Assembly (NCBI RefSeq): GCF_001540865.1
Contig: NC_033644.1
Span: forward strand, 7,103,479 to 7,167,478
Length of the DNA stretch: 64,000 nucleotides
Reading direction: 5' to 3'
Origin: Ananas comosus
Lineage: Eukaryota; Streptophyta; Magnoliopsida; Poales; Bromeliaceae
A model generated the notes under the pieces. It worked only from the letters and a program-made list of their open reading frames with translations, had not been told where the DNA came from and made no database searches. The position numbers and the translations under genes were made by a program. Shown piece after piece: positions 34,912 through 45,942 of the stretch; the stretch's first letter is position 1, and every line of letters begins with the position of its first letter.

Positions 34912-35417
34912 GGACAATTGCTTATATATTCCTGAAAAGTTTCTGACTTTTCGATTTACCTATTTTAAAAGACTGATATTGAAAATATCCTTTCTACGTT
35001 TCAACATATTTCTAATATACCCTAGAGTTAAAATCTGTTAATGAACTCTGTTATCTCTGTAAAATTATTATTTTGTCCTTTCAAATATATCCTTCCACCA
35101 TCACTGTCATTTTTATTTGCCCTTAAAGTCAGGAGCACAAAAAGTATTTTGACTTTTAATTTTTTCCAGTATACTCCTCTACCGTCATCAACATTTCTTA
35201 TTTGCCCTTAAGTTAAGGGCAAAATTATTATTTTAATTTTTTTTAACTGTGGTAGATATTTAACTAACGTTTAACTAAAGTTAACTTAACAGGAGATAAC
35301 TGCGAGGGTATTTTGCAATAACTGTGGAACATATAAGGGGTATTTTAGAAAAAAAAAGAAGAAGAATAAATAGGATATTTTCAAACGCACGAGAGGTATA
35401 TTGGGAATTACCCCTTT
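34912..35417. mobile_element. MITE with diverged inverted ends
   Basis: The left end GGGACAATTGCTTATATATTC is loosely inverted at the right (GGTATATTGGGAATTACCCC). The interior, with TTTGCCCTTAA and AACTCTGTTATCTCTG-like motifs, is shared with 39300-39900. Flanking T-rich 9-mers match only approximately. Confidence 0.55.
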
Positions 35418-35642
35418 TTATATTATTTGATCAATCTCTATGCTGCATACAATTAATTGTAATCGGTAGCTTCCTTAGAAAGCACTGATTAGAAGAATCA
35501 GAGCCCAAAAAAGAGTATTTAAAAATAGTTTAAAATTACTTAAAATAATTTAATAGAATATTTCTATGAATCCATATTGAAGACCCATTTTGTTTTTCTT
35601 TTCAAACATCTAATCAATAACTTTTAGTAGAGTTTGTTAGCA

Positions 35643-36392
35643 TCTATAATCTATATCTATAATCTATATTTATATCTATAATCTATAATCTATAATCTAT
35701 AACTATATATTATTCCTCAATAACTGCACACGTGGCGCGAGGAGGCCGAGGCGCGGGGAGCGCGACGGCGCGGGCGCGAGCCGAGGCACGGGGGCGAGGG
35801 CAGAGGCGCGGGGGATGGCACGAGCGGGGAGGCGGGCGCCGACTCAGGGGTGGGCTCCGGCGTTGGTGCCGCGGGGCGAGGGCGTGCGCTGGCGCGGGGG
35901 CGAGCTCCGGCCCTGGGGCCGCGGGGCGAGGGCGGGCGCCGGCGCAGGGGCGGGCGCGGGGGAGGATCGTAAGCGGGAGCGCGCGCGGGGCGAGGCGCGG
36001 GGCGCGGGCGCCGGCGTTGGGGGCGCGAGGGCACGGCGTGGCGCCGCGCCGAAAAATCGCGGCTCATAGCCGTGATGTTCATGGGTCCACGAGGCCAATT
36101 AGAAACAATGTTATTTCACTAATTAATTGATGCAGCTTAAGTTAATTTTATATTTGACGAATATTAATTGCGAGAATTACAAACAATGTTTTCGCTTCTC
36201 ATTCACTAACTACTGGGGGAATAAGATACATACTAAAAATTATTTCACTAATTAATGGGAAACTACTATGCCTACTAAAATTTTTTGATATACTTATTGC
36301 ACTATTTAAATTCTGAAATTAATTTTTATAACTAATTTTTAAAATTAAATTTTAAAATAACTACCCGCAGCTCGCGCGGGTTGCTTAACTAG
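35643..36392 (+). mobile_element. Non-autonomous Helitron, 750 bp, with a GC-rich insert
   Basis: The 3' end has the Helitron signature: a short hairpin (ACCCGC...GCGGGT, 36363-36381), then CTAG at 36389-36392 followed by T. The proposed 5' end is TC at 35643 after an A, opening into TCTATAATCTATA repeats. Between them lies a block of about 340 bp (35725-36065) that is extremely G+C-rich, full of GGGGCGAGG-type runs. No Rep/helicase is encoded. The predicted peptides are Ala/Gly/Arg compositional artefacts. Confidence 0.72.
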
Positions 36393-36459
36393 TATGTTTA
36401 AAACAATAGACAAGATTGATGAAAAACAAAGTTCCCTCATATTTTAAAGGGGAATAAAA

Positions 36460-37490
36460 AAGAGAAAAATTTTAAATACTAGTTTTATAATTTACAATTT
36501 TCTCATTTTAGTATTCCGTAGTTTAAAATCTATTAATTTAGTGTCATATAATTTTTTTTTTATTATCCCTCTGTTATTTTTTTTTATTAAATCAGTGATA
36601 AAGTTAAAATTATAGGTTTCGTTTGGTTCGGGTATAAGCAAGAACTAATTATACCGGAGATAAGTGCAAGTATGAATTTTCGGAGGAATAAGGGTATTTT
36701 TTTTGTTTGGATGAAAATGTGGGTATAAGCTGGAACTAGAAAAATTGTGTTTGGATGAAAATGTGAGTATAAGGTGGAATAGTTGGTAATTATAGATAGA
36801 AAATAATAATTTTACCTCTATAATTGAATTTAAAATTTTAAACTTATAATTTTAAATTAAAAATTTTAACTTTTAAATTTTAAATTTTGAAATTAAAATT
36901 AAAACTTTTAATTTTCAAAATTTAAATTTTAAATATCAAATTTTAAATTTAAGATCAAATTTAAATTTGAAAGATATAAAATATAAAATTTTAAATTTTA
37001 AATCTAAAAAATTAAATTTAAAATTTAAAAATTACAAATATCAAATTTATAATTTAAACATTAAAATTTATAATTTAAAATTATAAATTTAATTTTAAAA
37101 AAACTAAATTATAAATTTTAAAAATTTTAAATTTAAATTAAATCTCTCTCTCTCTCCCCCCGGGAGGGGTGGAACAAGTTGTTCCACCCCACCCCTTATT
37201 CCACCCCAGTTTGGGGTGGAACAATGTTCCACCCCACCAAATTTTCCTTTGGGTACAAGAGGGGATACCCCATATCCCCCCTCTTGTACCCAATCCAAAC
37301 GGTACTATAAAGTATTAAAGTAAAAATTTGATAAATCACAAGGTACTAAAGTGATTATTTAATAAATCATAAATAGGGTATCTAAAGTTTTTTATATAGA
37401 TTTTAACGAAAGAAGAAATAAAATCACAAAGTACTAAAGTAAAAAAGTGCGAAACCACATGTGTAGTATTTGAAATTTATCCATAAAAAT
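36460..37490. mobile_element. Mutator-like MITE interrupted by a second MITE
   Basis: The outer parts (36460-36614 and 37306-37490) resemble the ends of the 28050 and 55109 elements (TCTCATTTTAGTATTCCG; AGTGCGAAACCACATG). The outer boundaries are approximate. Confidence 0.6.
36615..37305. mobile_element. Nested TIR MITE
   Basis: Ends GGTTTCGTTTGGTTCGGGTA and TACCCAATCCAAACGGTAC are inverted repeats, flanked by TATA on each side. The interior is almost pure A/T low complexity apart from a palindromic GGGTGGAACAATGTTCCACCCC-type region near 37160-37225 (longest quoted parts are GGTGGAACA and TGTTCCACC). Its ends resemble those of 50905-51787. Confidence 0.68.
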
Positions 37491-37611
37491 AGTAGATGAT
37501 AATATATGACAATAAATCTAAAGTATAAATGTATAATATAGAGATTGAAAAGTAAATAATAGTTAAATAATATCATTGAAAAAGAAAAATATAATACAAC
37601 AAAAGAAAGTA

Positions 37612-39088
37612 GGCCCATTTGCATAAAAAATTCACAAGTTTTGAGCATTTGCAACACTTGACCATATTTTTCAATTTTGCAGATTCAAGCCGAATTTTTC
37701 ACCATCGAACGAAAATACCGTTATTCATTTTCTTTCTCTCTCTTCTTTTTTTCTCTCTCTTTTTTTTTTCCTTCGCTATTTTTTTTCTAACGCCACCCGC
37801 CGCTGCGCCCACTGCTGCACCCCCGCCGCCGCGCTTGCACTCGCCGCCGCCGCTGCCGCTGCGTTGGCGTTAGCCTACCTCTACTACCAGCCCCGCCTCC
37901 CCTCCTTCCTCCTCTCCGTCCGACCCCACCGCGCCCGAATCTCCTCCCGATCCCTCTACCTGCACCGCTGCTGCCACGTGCGCCGTTGCCGCTACCACAT
38001 CCCAACTTCTCCGCTCCACCGCGCCCCGCTACCGCCGCCGCCAAGGGCCCGCATCCCACACGATGCCGCGGCCGCCACCCGCGCCGCTGCTGCTGCCGCA
38101 TCCCACATTCTCCGCTTCGCTACCGCTGCCACCAAGGGCCCGCATCCTACCTTCTTCGTAAGACTTCAGAGAGAAGGAGGAGAAAGAAGGAGGAAGAAGA
38201 GGAAGCAAAAAAAAATAGTGTAAATTGAAGGAAGAAGAAGAAAAAAAAAATAATATAAATTTTACCTAAATGGTATAAAATTGGGCAAAATGGTGCAAAA
38301 TTGGATGAAAAATTGGGCCAATTTTGATGAAAAATGCACAATTTTGCACCATTTTGTCCAATTTTGCACCATTTCGTCCAAAATTGTTATAATTTTTTCG
38401 TCTCCTCCTCTTCCTCTTCCTTTTTTCTTTTTACACCATTATACCATTTTTTACACCTTAAAAAATTGCATTTCTTGGACGCTCTCATCTCTCTCGCCGG
38501 AGAGTAGGACTCGGACCGCGATCTTGAGGTGGCCGAGGTCACGTCCCGCATTGCCCAGCTCTACTACGGCCGGTACCGCCGCACTAGCGATTCCTCCTAC
38601 CTCGTCGAGACTTTCGTCTTCTACAATGCTGTCCTCAACCGCGAGTTCCTCCGCGCCGCTGCCGCCGCCGCCGAGGTCGCGCTCGCGCACAAGCAGCTTC
38701 GCCTCCTCGTAAGGTTCCAGAACACGGGACGATCCCCGGCGCGGCGCAGCGCCGCCACGGAGGCAAGACCCAGGGAGAGCTCTAGGCGTGCGGCGCGAAA
38801 CTCGTTGGGAGTGAGATCGGAATAGGAGGGGGAAGAGGATGAAAAAGAGAAGGAGAGAGGAGAGAGAGGAGTTTGGAGAATGGCGTTTTGGGAAGGGCCA
38901 TGACTGGTGGGGGAAGGGGAGGGCGCTGCGGAGGAGGAGAAGGCGGGAAAAAAAATGGCGAGAGAAAAAAAAGGAATAAAAGTATTTTTGTCCGATAGCA
39001 ATAAATTCGGTCCGAATCTACAAAATTGAAAAATATGACCAAATTTTGTAAAAACTCAAAATTTATAGATTTTTTATACAAATTGGCC
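37612..39088. mobile_element. Pack-MULE-like element, 1477 bp
   Basis: Perfect 9-bp duplications AAGAAAGTA flank it (37603-37611, 39089-39097). The inverted ends (CATTTGCATAAAAAATTC; matching right end) are the same family as 15289-17055. The interior has two GC-rich blocks (37790-38155, 38480-38800) around an inverted AATTTTGCACCATTT repeat centre near 38330. No transposase is present; one GC-rich block contains a captured gene fragment, listed separately. Confidence 0.9.
38523..38719 (+). pseudogene. Captured fragment of a SCAI/UPF0682-type gene
   Basis: The reading frame gives EVAEVTSRIAQLYYGRYRR, then TSDSSYLVETFVFYNAVLNR, then EFLRAA and HKQLRLLVRF. This matches the conserved region of plant homologues of the SCAI protein (DUF3550/UPF0682), where SRIAQLYY, RTSD..YL.E.FVFY.AIL.REYF and KQLRFLARF are typical. 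It is short, has no start or splice context of its own and sits inside the MULE, so it is a captured exon piece rather than a gene. The family match is from memory and was not searched. Confidence 0.68.
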
Positions 39089-39299
39089 AAGAAAGTAACA
39101 CTAAAGAATAATGTAGTAGAATGTAATTAACCCTTCACTGTAATGACAAAATTAAATTTCGGTACCCGTGAAGAGTTTTTGGTGATACATTGAGGGGAAA
39201 AAAGAAACTAGAAAAAGAAAAAAACAGTTCTAAACTGCCGAACTGCATCTTTTCCGGAATAGCTGTACCAACAGCAATATTACTAGTCAATTTCAAGTT

Positions 39300-39900
39300 A
39301 TTTCAAATATATTTCTTAAGTTAAATTCTATTAGTGAACGACTAGCAATAATCATTATTTCTATAAAATTACTATTTTACTCTTTCTAATATAACTTTTC
39401 ACTATCATCAACTTTTTTTTTTCTTTTTTTTAAAAAAAAAAAAAAACATACTACTCATATCGTTTATTTTTTTAAAAAAATAAATTTAACTGAAAATGTG
39501 AATCAACTAGAATTCGAACTTAAGACCTCGAATACCAACCACCAAATCCTTTGCCACTTGCACTAGGAGCAATCGGTCATCATCAACTTTTTTTATTTGG
39601 CCTTAAATTAGAGGCAAAAGAAGCATTTTAATTTTGTCTTTTCAAATGTACTTTTCCACCATCACTAATTTTATTTTTCTTAATTGCCCTTAAGTTAAGG
39701 GCAAAAAAAATATTTTAATTTTTTATTTAACTCTGATAGATATTTAACTCACATATAATCTGAAATAACTTAGCGGGCGGTAACTGCAGAAGTATTTTTC
39801 AATAACGTAAAAACATACGAGGAGTATATTAAAAACAAAAAAACGGTAGAGATAAATTAAATATTTCTAAAGTTTTGAGGGATATATAGGTAATTATTCC
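39300..39900. mobile_element. MITE related to 34912-35417, split by a SINE
   Basis: It shares TTTGCCCTTAAGTTAAGGGC-like, TAGATATTTAACT and GGCGGTAACTGCAG motifs with 34912-35417. The SINE at 39420-39578 is inserted in it. Its outer limits are approximate. Confidence 0.55.
39420..39578 (-). mobile_element. tRNA-derived SINE, older copy
   Basis: The minus strand contains AGTGCAAGTGGCAAAGG-like A-box and AGTTCGAATTC B-box motifs and the shared body. A 16-bp target duplication ATCATCAACTTTTTTT is present on both sides (39404-39419, 39579-39594). The 3' tail is more degraded than in the other copies. Confidence 0.82.
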
Positions 39901-40514
39901 TTATAAAAAAATATACTTATATACCACCACATAATAGTATAAAATATTTCTTTTTTAGTACTAATATATTCTAATTTTTTATTATATATTTTTATCAAAC
40001 TTTTAAAATTAGATTGAAATAACTAATTACTCACTAATTTTAAGGGCAAGAATTTTAACTGTACCATTAATACAGGGATTGTATCGTGCAGATACTTGTC
40101 GGCACAATATGGCACGTTGGGTACGGTCAGGTTTGCATCTCATCTCTTGGCTAAGGCCTAGGTGATCTGCTGCCTCGAATGCTCGAATGCCATCTTATAC
40201 CAAAGATGATAGAACAATATCACTTTGTACATGTACTTGTCCTACAGATTTTTATATGCACATTTGTTGATACACATTGGAAACTCAGTAGCAACTACAA
40301 GCCCAACAACAAATCTTGGGTACAAATAAGTAGGTTTACAGTGGCTATTAAGCTACCAAACAAAACCACTCTTCTTTATCAACAATTAAAGACTCAAATT
40401 ATTGTTACAAATTTCAACTTGAAGCAGGTACAAATAGGGCATCCGATGAACTCAGAACTTTTTGGTTGCTTGCATTTCAAGTCACATTGCAAGTGTAAAG
40501 AAAGATAAACCTAA

Positions 40515-41186
40515 GGGTGCGTTTGGTTCGCGCTATTTTTTTAAGATTCCTAGTAATCCAATAGAAATAAAAAAATATGACGATATTTGGCTAAACGCAT
40601 TAAGTAATCTAGTTGGTAATATTAGATTTACTTGATAATGAGATGCATCCCAAAGTACTAATCTCATTCCTTTGAAAGAGGGTGAGTATTTTTATATTAA
40701 TGGATTGGAATAATTATATATGTCTAATCTCTTTCTTTCTTCCCACCCGCCGGCTAGTTAGTATTATTTTTCTTTACACTCTAACCTCATATCTCTCTCT
40801 ACACTTATCTTTTTTTCTCTAAACTTCAACTCTAAATTAAGCTATTTCTCCCCATCTTTTTCTAAAATCTCGACCCTCTCATTCTCTCTAATCTCGACTC
40901 TATTTCTCTTCCTATTTCTTTAATTATGCTCTTTCTTTCTAACCTACATTCTCTCTCTTTTTTCTAAAATGATGTTGAAATTTTTTATAGTATTATTTAA
41001 AATTAATTTAAAAAATAAATTAACTAATTGTATATTTTCATAATCTTAAATAATATGACTAAATAATATGACCGTACGAACCAAACACCGAAATATTACA
41101 TTCTTAGTAATAGGATGAATAGGAATAAGATTTTCGGATATCTTTTTACTCCTAGTAATCTTTCATAGTGCGAATCAAACACGCCC
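40515..41186. mobile_element. PIF/Harbinger (Tourist-like) MITE, 672 bp
   Basis: Ends GGGTGCGTTTGGTTCGC and GCGAATCAAACACGCCC are inverted repeats flanked by TAA (40512-40514, 41187-41189). The interior is TC- and AT-rich and non-coding. Confidence 0.88.
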
Positions 41187-41189
41187 TAA

Positions 41190-42244
41190 TAGTTTTGTTA
41201 GATTTGCTGCAGTTGTTTCTAAACTTTGCAGTTGGAAGTGGGATGTGGTTAGAGATGTAAACAGTTAGAGCAAGTAATTTTACACAAAGAGAAACCTTAG
41301 CAATTCACCCACATATTAAATTGTTTTGAAAAAAAAACAATTCTATGTATTTTAGCAGTAATCTTACGGTTTCACATATAAAGTAACAAAACATACAATT
41401 GCAGCTTGCAACTATGAATAACCAAATATATAAAAAAAATTATAGTTGCATCTTCTCAACAATAACGATCTACTGCATTTTTAACTACATACATCTTCAA
41501 TTACATTATATTTGCAACCATAATACTAGTGAAATGATTAAAGAGACCCTTCTCCAAGTGTAGCTCTCACTTGTACTACAACCAGTTTAGAGGCATCAAG
41601 CTTTTGTCATTGCCAAGAGGCAAGCTTTACCAATTCAGATCATAGCCAACAGATTAAAAAAAAAACTCAGGTTCGAGTTACAGTTTGAACTATGGTGGCG
41701 TCCACATAAAAACTAACAATTTGCATCATATATGACATAACTATGCTGTTATCAAATTCAATCTTAAGCTTGGAATTGACTCGACTTAGAATGGCGTCTC
41801 ACTTTGGAACCAAAATCTCCAATTTCTGCTGCGGTGAGGAGCTAAAACACAAGTTACAGAACTAAAAGCATCTGAATCTTCTGCTTGCGTGGTGTTGTTA
41901 GCATATTGTTTTAGAAACTCTGCTGAAATAAAACTCTGGCAGATATTCCTATTTTTATACTATTGTTGAGGCATTTTCACAAACAATTTGTGCGCAATCT
42001 TGCGCAGCTTGTTTTGCTTCAGATTTATAGCCTTTATTACTAAATTAACTAAGGTCTTGAATTATTATGAAGAATCATTTATTGCTGAGATCTCTACGCA
42101 CAATAATAAGAAGAAAAAAGAAAACTAAAATGCTAATCCAAATGAACACCAAAAAGAAAAGGAAGAGAAAGTGCAAAGTCCATTACCAGGGTGCTATTAT
42201 TGCTCACACGCATTGATTCGGTTGCTCGGATCGTCAAATTCTCG
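41190..42244 (-). other. Intergenic DNA and 3' region of the aldolase gene
   Basis: Complements of AATAAA lie at 42078-42083 and 42033-42038, about 165-210 bp beyond the aldolase stop on the minus strand, and are plausible poly(A) signals. Farther left I recognise nothing. Confidence 0.5.
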
Positions 42245-43288
42245 TCACTCGCTCCAGTACTCCTCGTCCTTGGGCTTGTCGTCGCCGTCGTCCTCCTCCC
42301 CGATCTCCGCCACCGCGGAGCGGAACCTCCGCACGTCCTCCACTGCAGCGGCGCGGAACATCCCCACGTCCACCGCCCCCGCCACCATGTGGTAGCCCCT
42401 CAGCTTCAGCTGCTCCGCTCCGTCGTGCGGCATCGCAAAACCCCCCAGATAGGGGCCGCCGCCGCCGCCGTTGTTGTTGCGCACGGCGAACACTCTCCGC
42501 TCAGCGTCCTTGAGCGCCTCCCTGACCTTGCGGTTGCCGGGGTCCCAGAGGTAGCCCATGCTGGCGCTGAGATCGAGAGGGCCCATCTGCACGACGTCGA
42601 CGCCGTCGACAGCGGCGATGGACTCGATCGCGGCGACGGCGGGGGCGGACTCGACCTGGACGGCGATGAGGAGGTCGTCCTCGCAGCGGGCGAGGTAGGC
42701 GTCGTCGAGGCCGTAGGCGGAGGCGCGCACGACGGTGTGGGCGGAGCCGCGGACGCCGCGCGGGGGGAAGCGGCAGTAGGAGACGGCGAGCTCGGCGGCG
42801 CGGGGGGAGTCGACCATGGGGAACATGAGGCCCTGGGGGCCGAGGTCGAGGGCCTTCTTGGCCCACGCGGCGGAGGGCTCCGGAAGGCGGAGGAGCGCCG
42901 GGGTGCGCGCGGCGGCGAGGGCGCGGAGGCAGGGGAGCGCGTCGCCGACGCCGCCGGGGCCGTGCTCCAGGTCCACGACCACGTAGTCGTAGCCCGCGAG
43001 CCCCGCGATCTCCGCGAGGGTCGGGGACGAGGAGAGGAGGAAGAGCCCGTAGAGCGTCTCCCCCGCGGCGAGCCGCGACTTGAGGGTGCGGGGCGTGGGC
43101 GTGAGCGGCGCGGCGTCGCAGGAGGAGGAGGAGACTCTGAGGAGGGGGAGCGAGGGTTTCGGGGGAATGGGGGCTAGGGTTTTGCGGTGGGATCGGAGGA
43201 GAAGGGATGAGGAGAATGGGGGTTGGATTTTGGGAGTTAGGGTTTTGGGGAAATTCGGGGTGGGGGAGGAGAAGAGAGTCGCCGCCAT
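42245..43288 (-). CDS. HpcH/HpaI-family aldolase, probably plastid-targeted
   Basis: Intronless 347-aa frame; the ATG is in a good context (ACGGTC-like leader, ATGGCGGCG). The first 60 or so residues are Ser/Pro/Leu-rich with few acidic residues, as in a chloroplast transit peptide. The barrel follows: YDYVVVDLEHGPGG with the likely catalytic His (H109), LLRLPEP with the catalytic Arg (R134), LDLGPQGLMFPMVDS, QVESAPAV with metal-binding Glu (E213) and MGPLDLSASMG with metal-binding Asp (D239). These match class II metal-dependent aldolases acting on 2-keto-3-deoxy acids, and the plant homologue typified by Arabidopsis At4g10750. The substrate in plants is not established. The acidic C-tail is not part of the fold. 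Confidence 0.93.
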   Translation of the reverse strand: MAATLFSSPTPNFPKTLTPKIQPPFSSSLLLRSHRKTLAPIPPKPSLPLLRVSSSSCDAAPLTPTPRTLKSRLAAGETLYGLFLLSSSPTLAEIAGLAGYDYVVVDLEHGPGGVGDALPCLRALAAARTPALLRLPEPSAAWAKKALDLGPQGLMFPMVDSPRAAELAVSYCRFPPRGVRGSAHTVVRASAYGLDDAYLARCEDDLLIAVQVESAPAVAAIESIAAVDGVDVVQMGPLDLSASMGYLWDPGNRKVREALKDAERRVFAVRNNNGGGGGPYLGGFAMPHDGAEQLKLRGYHMVAGAVDVGMFRAAAVEDVRRFRSAVAEIGEEDDGDDKPKDEEYWSE

Positions 43289-43365
43289 GGACGGAGCTTC
43301 AGATTTTGGAGAGGATGGCGGAGAGTGGAAATGGGAGGAGGGTTTTTGGTTTAGCTTTTTCTTTT

Positions 43366-44321
43366 GGGTTAATTACGCTAATGGTCCCTAACCTCTGCAC
43401 TCTTTTTCAATTTAATCTCGAATTTTTTTTTTTTTTTTTGCAATAAAGTCTCTAAATTTTTGATTTTATTTTAATTAAGTCCCGGCCATTAGATAACTGT
43501 TAAAATTGACGAAAAATACCACGTCAGCGCCACGAAGGCGCCATGCCAGCGCCACGGTGGCGCTGTGTTAGCGGACTGCAAAGAAAAAAAAGGTTGGGGA
43601 CCGAATTGAAAAACAGAGCAAAGGTCGTGGACCAATGGTATAATTAACCCATTAAATTTATAAATTCAAAAAAAATTTTAATTTAATATTTAAATTTTAA
43701 ATTTAAATTTTGATTTTGGATTCAAATTTAAATTGGAATTCAAATTCTGATTTGTATTTAATTTTAAATTTTTAATTTTAAATTTTTGAATTCGAAGTTA
43801 TAAACTTTAAATTCAGATTTTTAAATTTAAATTTCGATTTCAAAAACTTTCATTTTAAATGTAAATTGAAATATCAAAATCAAATTTTAAGTTTGAATTC
43901 AAATTTAGATTCAATTAAAAATTTAATTTAAAATTTGAATTACAATTCAAAATTTTAATTAGACTTTAAATTAAAATTCAAAATTCTAATTTCTCGTTAG
44001 TTTAAATTTTAATTTTAATATTATTTTTGAATTAAATTTAAAATTTGAATTTTTATTTAGGACTAAAATGAAAAATATGCAAACTTTAGGGACCTAAATT
44101 GAAATGCAAAAGGTTGCCAAATAGACGTTGACGTGGCAATTCCGTTAATTTTAATAGTTTTTTTTAATGGTTGAGACGTAAATATCAATAAAATCAAGAG
44201 TTTTAGTTTTTTTAATTTTTTTCTTTTTTTTTTGTTATGGACTCAATTGCAAAAAAAAAAAAGATTAGGGACTCAAGTGAAAATTGTTGCAAAGGTTGGG
44301 GACTATCGGTGTAATTAATCC
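43366..44321. mobile_element. Mutator-like MITE in the aldolase proximal promoter, 956 bp
   Basis: Ends GGGTTAATTACGCTAATGG and its inverted counterpart GTGTAATTAATCC are flanked by TTTTCTTTT (43357-43365) and TTTTCTTTC (44322-44330), a 9-bp duplication with one mismatch. A second inverted end at 43610-43651 suggests an internal rearrangement. The middle (43655-44050) is AAATTTGAATTT low complexity. It starts only 77 bp upstream of the aldolase ATG. Confidence 0.78.
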
Positions 44322-45193
44322 TTTTCTTTCTGGCAAAAAGGTATATAATTTCTTTCAACTATACACTATTTTAAAATACGGCTACCTAATATTTTAAAAT
44401 TTTAATTGCACTAACCAATTTAATTTATTTAATTTGAGTCAAAAATAACAATTTAATTTTAAAATTTAAATACTCAGTATATTATTACAAATTTAATTAG
44501 TATATTTTATATATTTCTCGTAACTATAAATTATTAAAATAAAATAATTAACTAAAATTTTAAAGGTAACGCAGCGTTAAGCCAAATTACACAAACTAAA
44601 AAAATTGGATGGTAAAGACGTATTTGGTTCGTTTATTTCTCACCATGGAATCAGAATCGGAATAGGAATGAGTGAATCCGTTTATAAGTGTTTGGTATGC
44701 GAGAGTCTCATTCCTATTTCGATTCCTGAGTGGAATGGGAAATCTTCCAATCACCTCTTTTTCCAATCCAGTTTAGGAGGTCGGATTAGAAGTTGAATCC
44801 GGACGGAATGGATATTTATTCGAATTAAATTTATTTTTTAAACTTTTTTTCATTAAAATATGAGTTTAAATGTAGAAATTAAATTTATACTTTTAAATTT
44901 TAATTTGAATTTGAATTAAAAATTAAAATTTAATTAAGTATTTTGAATCTAACTTATAAATTTGAATTTAAATTAAATTTTAATTTATATAAAGTTTTAT
45001 TCAAATTTTATTTAAAACATAAATTAAATTAATGGATTCAAATTAAAATTTAAATTGTAATTTTAAGTTTGAATTTGAATAAATCGAAATTTAATTTTAT
45101 ATCTTGAATTATCCACTCAACTTCAAAGTTTAATTTTTTTTAAAAAAGATAGATTTAAAATTTTGACATTATTTCAAAATTTTGATTTAAATT

Positions 45194-45677
45194 TGTGAGA
45201 CCCCAAATAGTCCTATATATAAGATATAATAGGGCTAAACTCTTAACCCGGCTTAAGCATTTTGGGTGGTAGCAAGACCCAAGAGGTTAAGAGAGTTAAG
45301 CGTGCTAGGACGGGAGTAGTCCTAGGATGGGTGACCCCCTGGGAAGTTGGGGCGTCACAGATGGTATCAGAGCCAATTACCAGCCGGAAGTGTGAGATGA
45401 GTCTCGGCTGAGCTAGGGTCTAGATGACGGGCTAGCGAGATGAGTCTCACATCGCCTGGTACTTGTGAGTCTGAGCCTGACGAGGACGTCAGGGCTTAAA
45501 GGAGGGGAGATTGTGAGACCCCAGATAGTCCTATATATAAGATATAATAGGGCTAAACTCTTAACCCGGCTTAAGCATTTTGGGTGGTGGTAAGACCCAA
45601 GAGGTTAAGAGAGTTAAGCGTGCTAGGACGGGAGTAGTCCTAGGATGGGTGACCCCCTGGGAAGTTGGGGCGTCACA
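45194..45677 (+). mobile_element. Complete Cassandra-type TRIM retrotransposon, 484 bp
   Basis: Two 166-bp LTRs (45194-45359, 45512-45677), both TGTGAGACCCC...GCGTCACA, differ at about 3 positions. After the left LTR and a 2-base spacer is TGGTATCAGAGCC (45362-45374), the initiator-Met tRNA primer site; a purine tract AAAGGAGGGGAGAT (45498-45511) precedes the right LTR. The 5-bp flanks AAATT and AAATA agree at 4 of 5. It has no coding sequence. Each LTR carries the 3' half of a 5S rRNA-like sequence, the hallmark of Cassandra. Confidence 0.92.
45294..45348 (+). other. 5S rRNA-like promoter segment in the left LTR
   Basis: AGTTAAGCGTGCTAGG, GAGTAGT, CTAGGATGGGTGACC and CCTGGGAAGT follow the order of the plant 5S rRNA internal control region and 3' half. 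The same segment recurs in the right LTR at about 45613-45667. It is not a 5S gene: the 5' half is absent. Confidence 0.88.
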
Positions 45678-45942
45678 AAATATTTAATTTTTAATTTGAA
45701 TTTAAATTAAAATTTTTAATTTGAATTTAAATTAATATATTATAAAGATAAAGTTAGTATATTAATTTGATTACGTTTTTTATATTTACCTGAAGCAAAC
45801 ACCGATAATGAAAATGATTTATTCCGATTCCGGTAACGAACCAAATAGAATTAGGTAATGAGTCATTTCAATTCCGATTCCAGCTTATTTCGATTCCGAT
45901 TTTGATTCCGATTCTAACTTCAAATCAAACGCGCAAAATTAA

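Larger units (their letters stand above)
44614..45936. mobile_element. TIR MITE interrupted by a Cassandra-type element
   Basis: The left end CGTATTTGGTTCGTTTATTTC, followed by AGAATCGGAATAGGAATGAG, is inverted at 45780-45936 (ATTCCGATTCCGG; TCAAATCAAACGCGC). The two halves are separated by the retroelement at 45194-45677. The borders are approximate. Confidence 0.6.

Noticed and set aside
35732..36130. 132-residue Arg/Gly/Ala-rich frame
   Set aside because: Compositional artefact of the GC-rich insert in the Helitron; frames are open on both strands.
40179..40508. 109-residue frame between a SINE-bearing MITE and a Tourist-like MITE
   Set aside because: No recognisable motif, no splice or codon-bias support; could be a decayed gene piece but cannot be supported.
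42191..43177. 328-residue open frame antisense to the aldolase
   Set aside because: It mirrors the GC-rich coding strand; composition is Gly/Ala/Val/Arg-rich with no family resemblance.
43366..43651. Smaller MULE ending at the internal inverted end 43610-43651
   Set aside because: The inverted ends match well, but the flanks TTTTCTTTT and ATTAAATTT do not; the longer element to 44321 has a near-perfect duplication.
45294..45348. 5S rRNA gene
   Set aside because: Only the 3' half of 5S is present, inside both LTRs of a Cassandra-type element.
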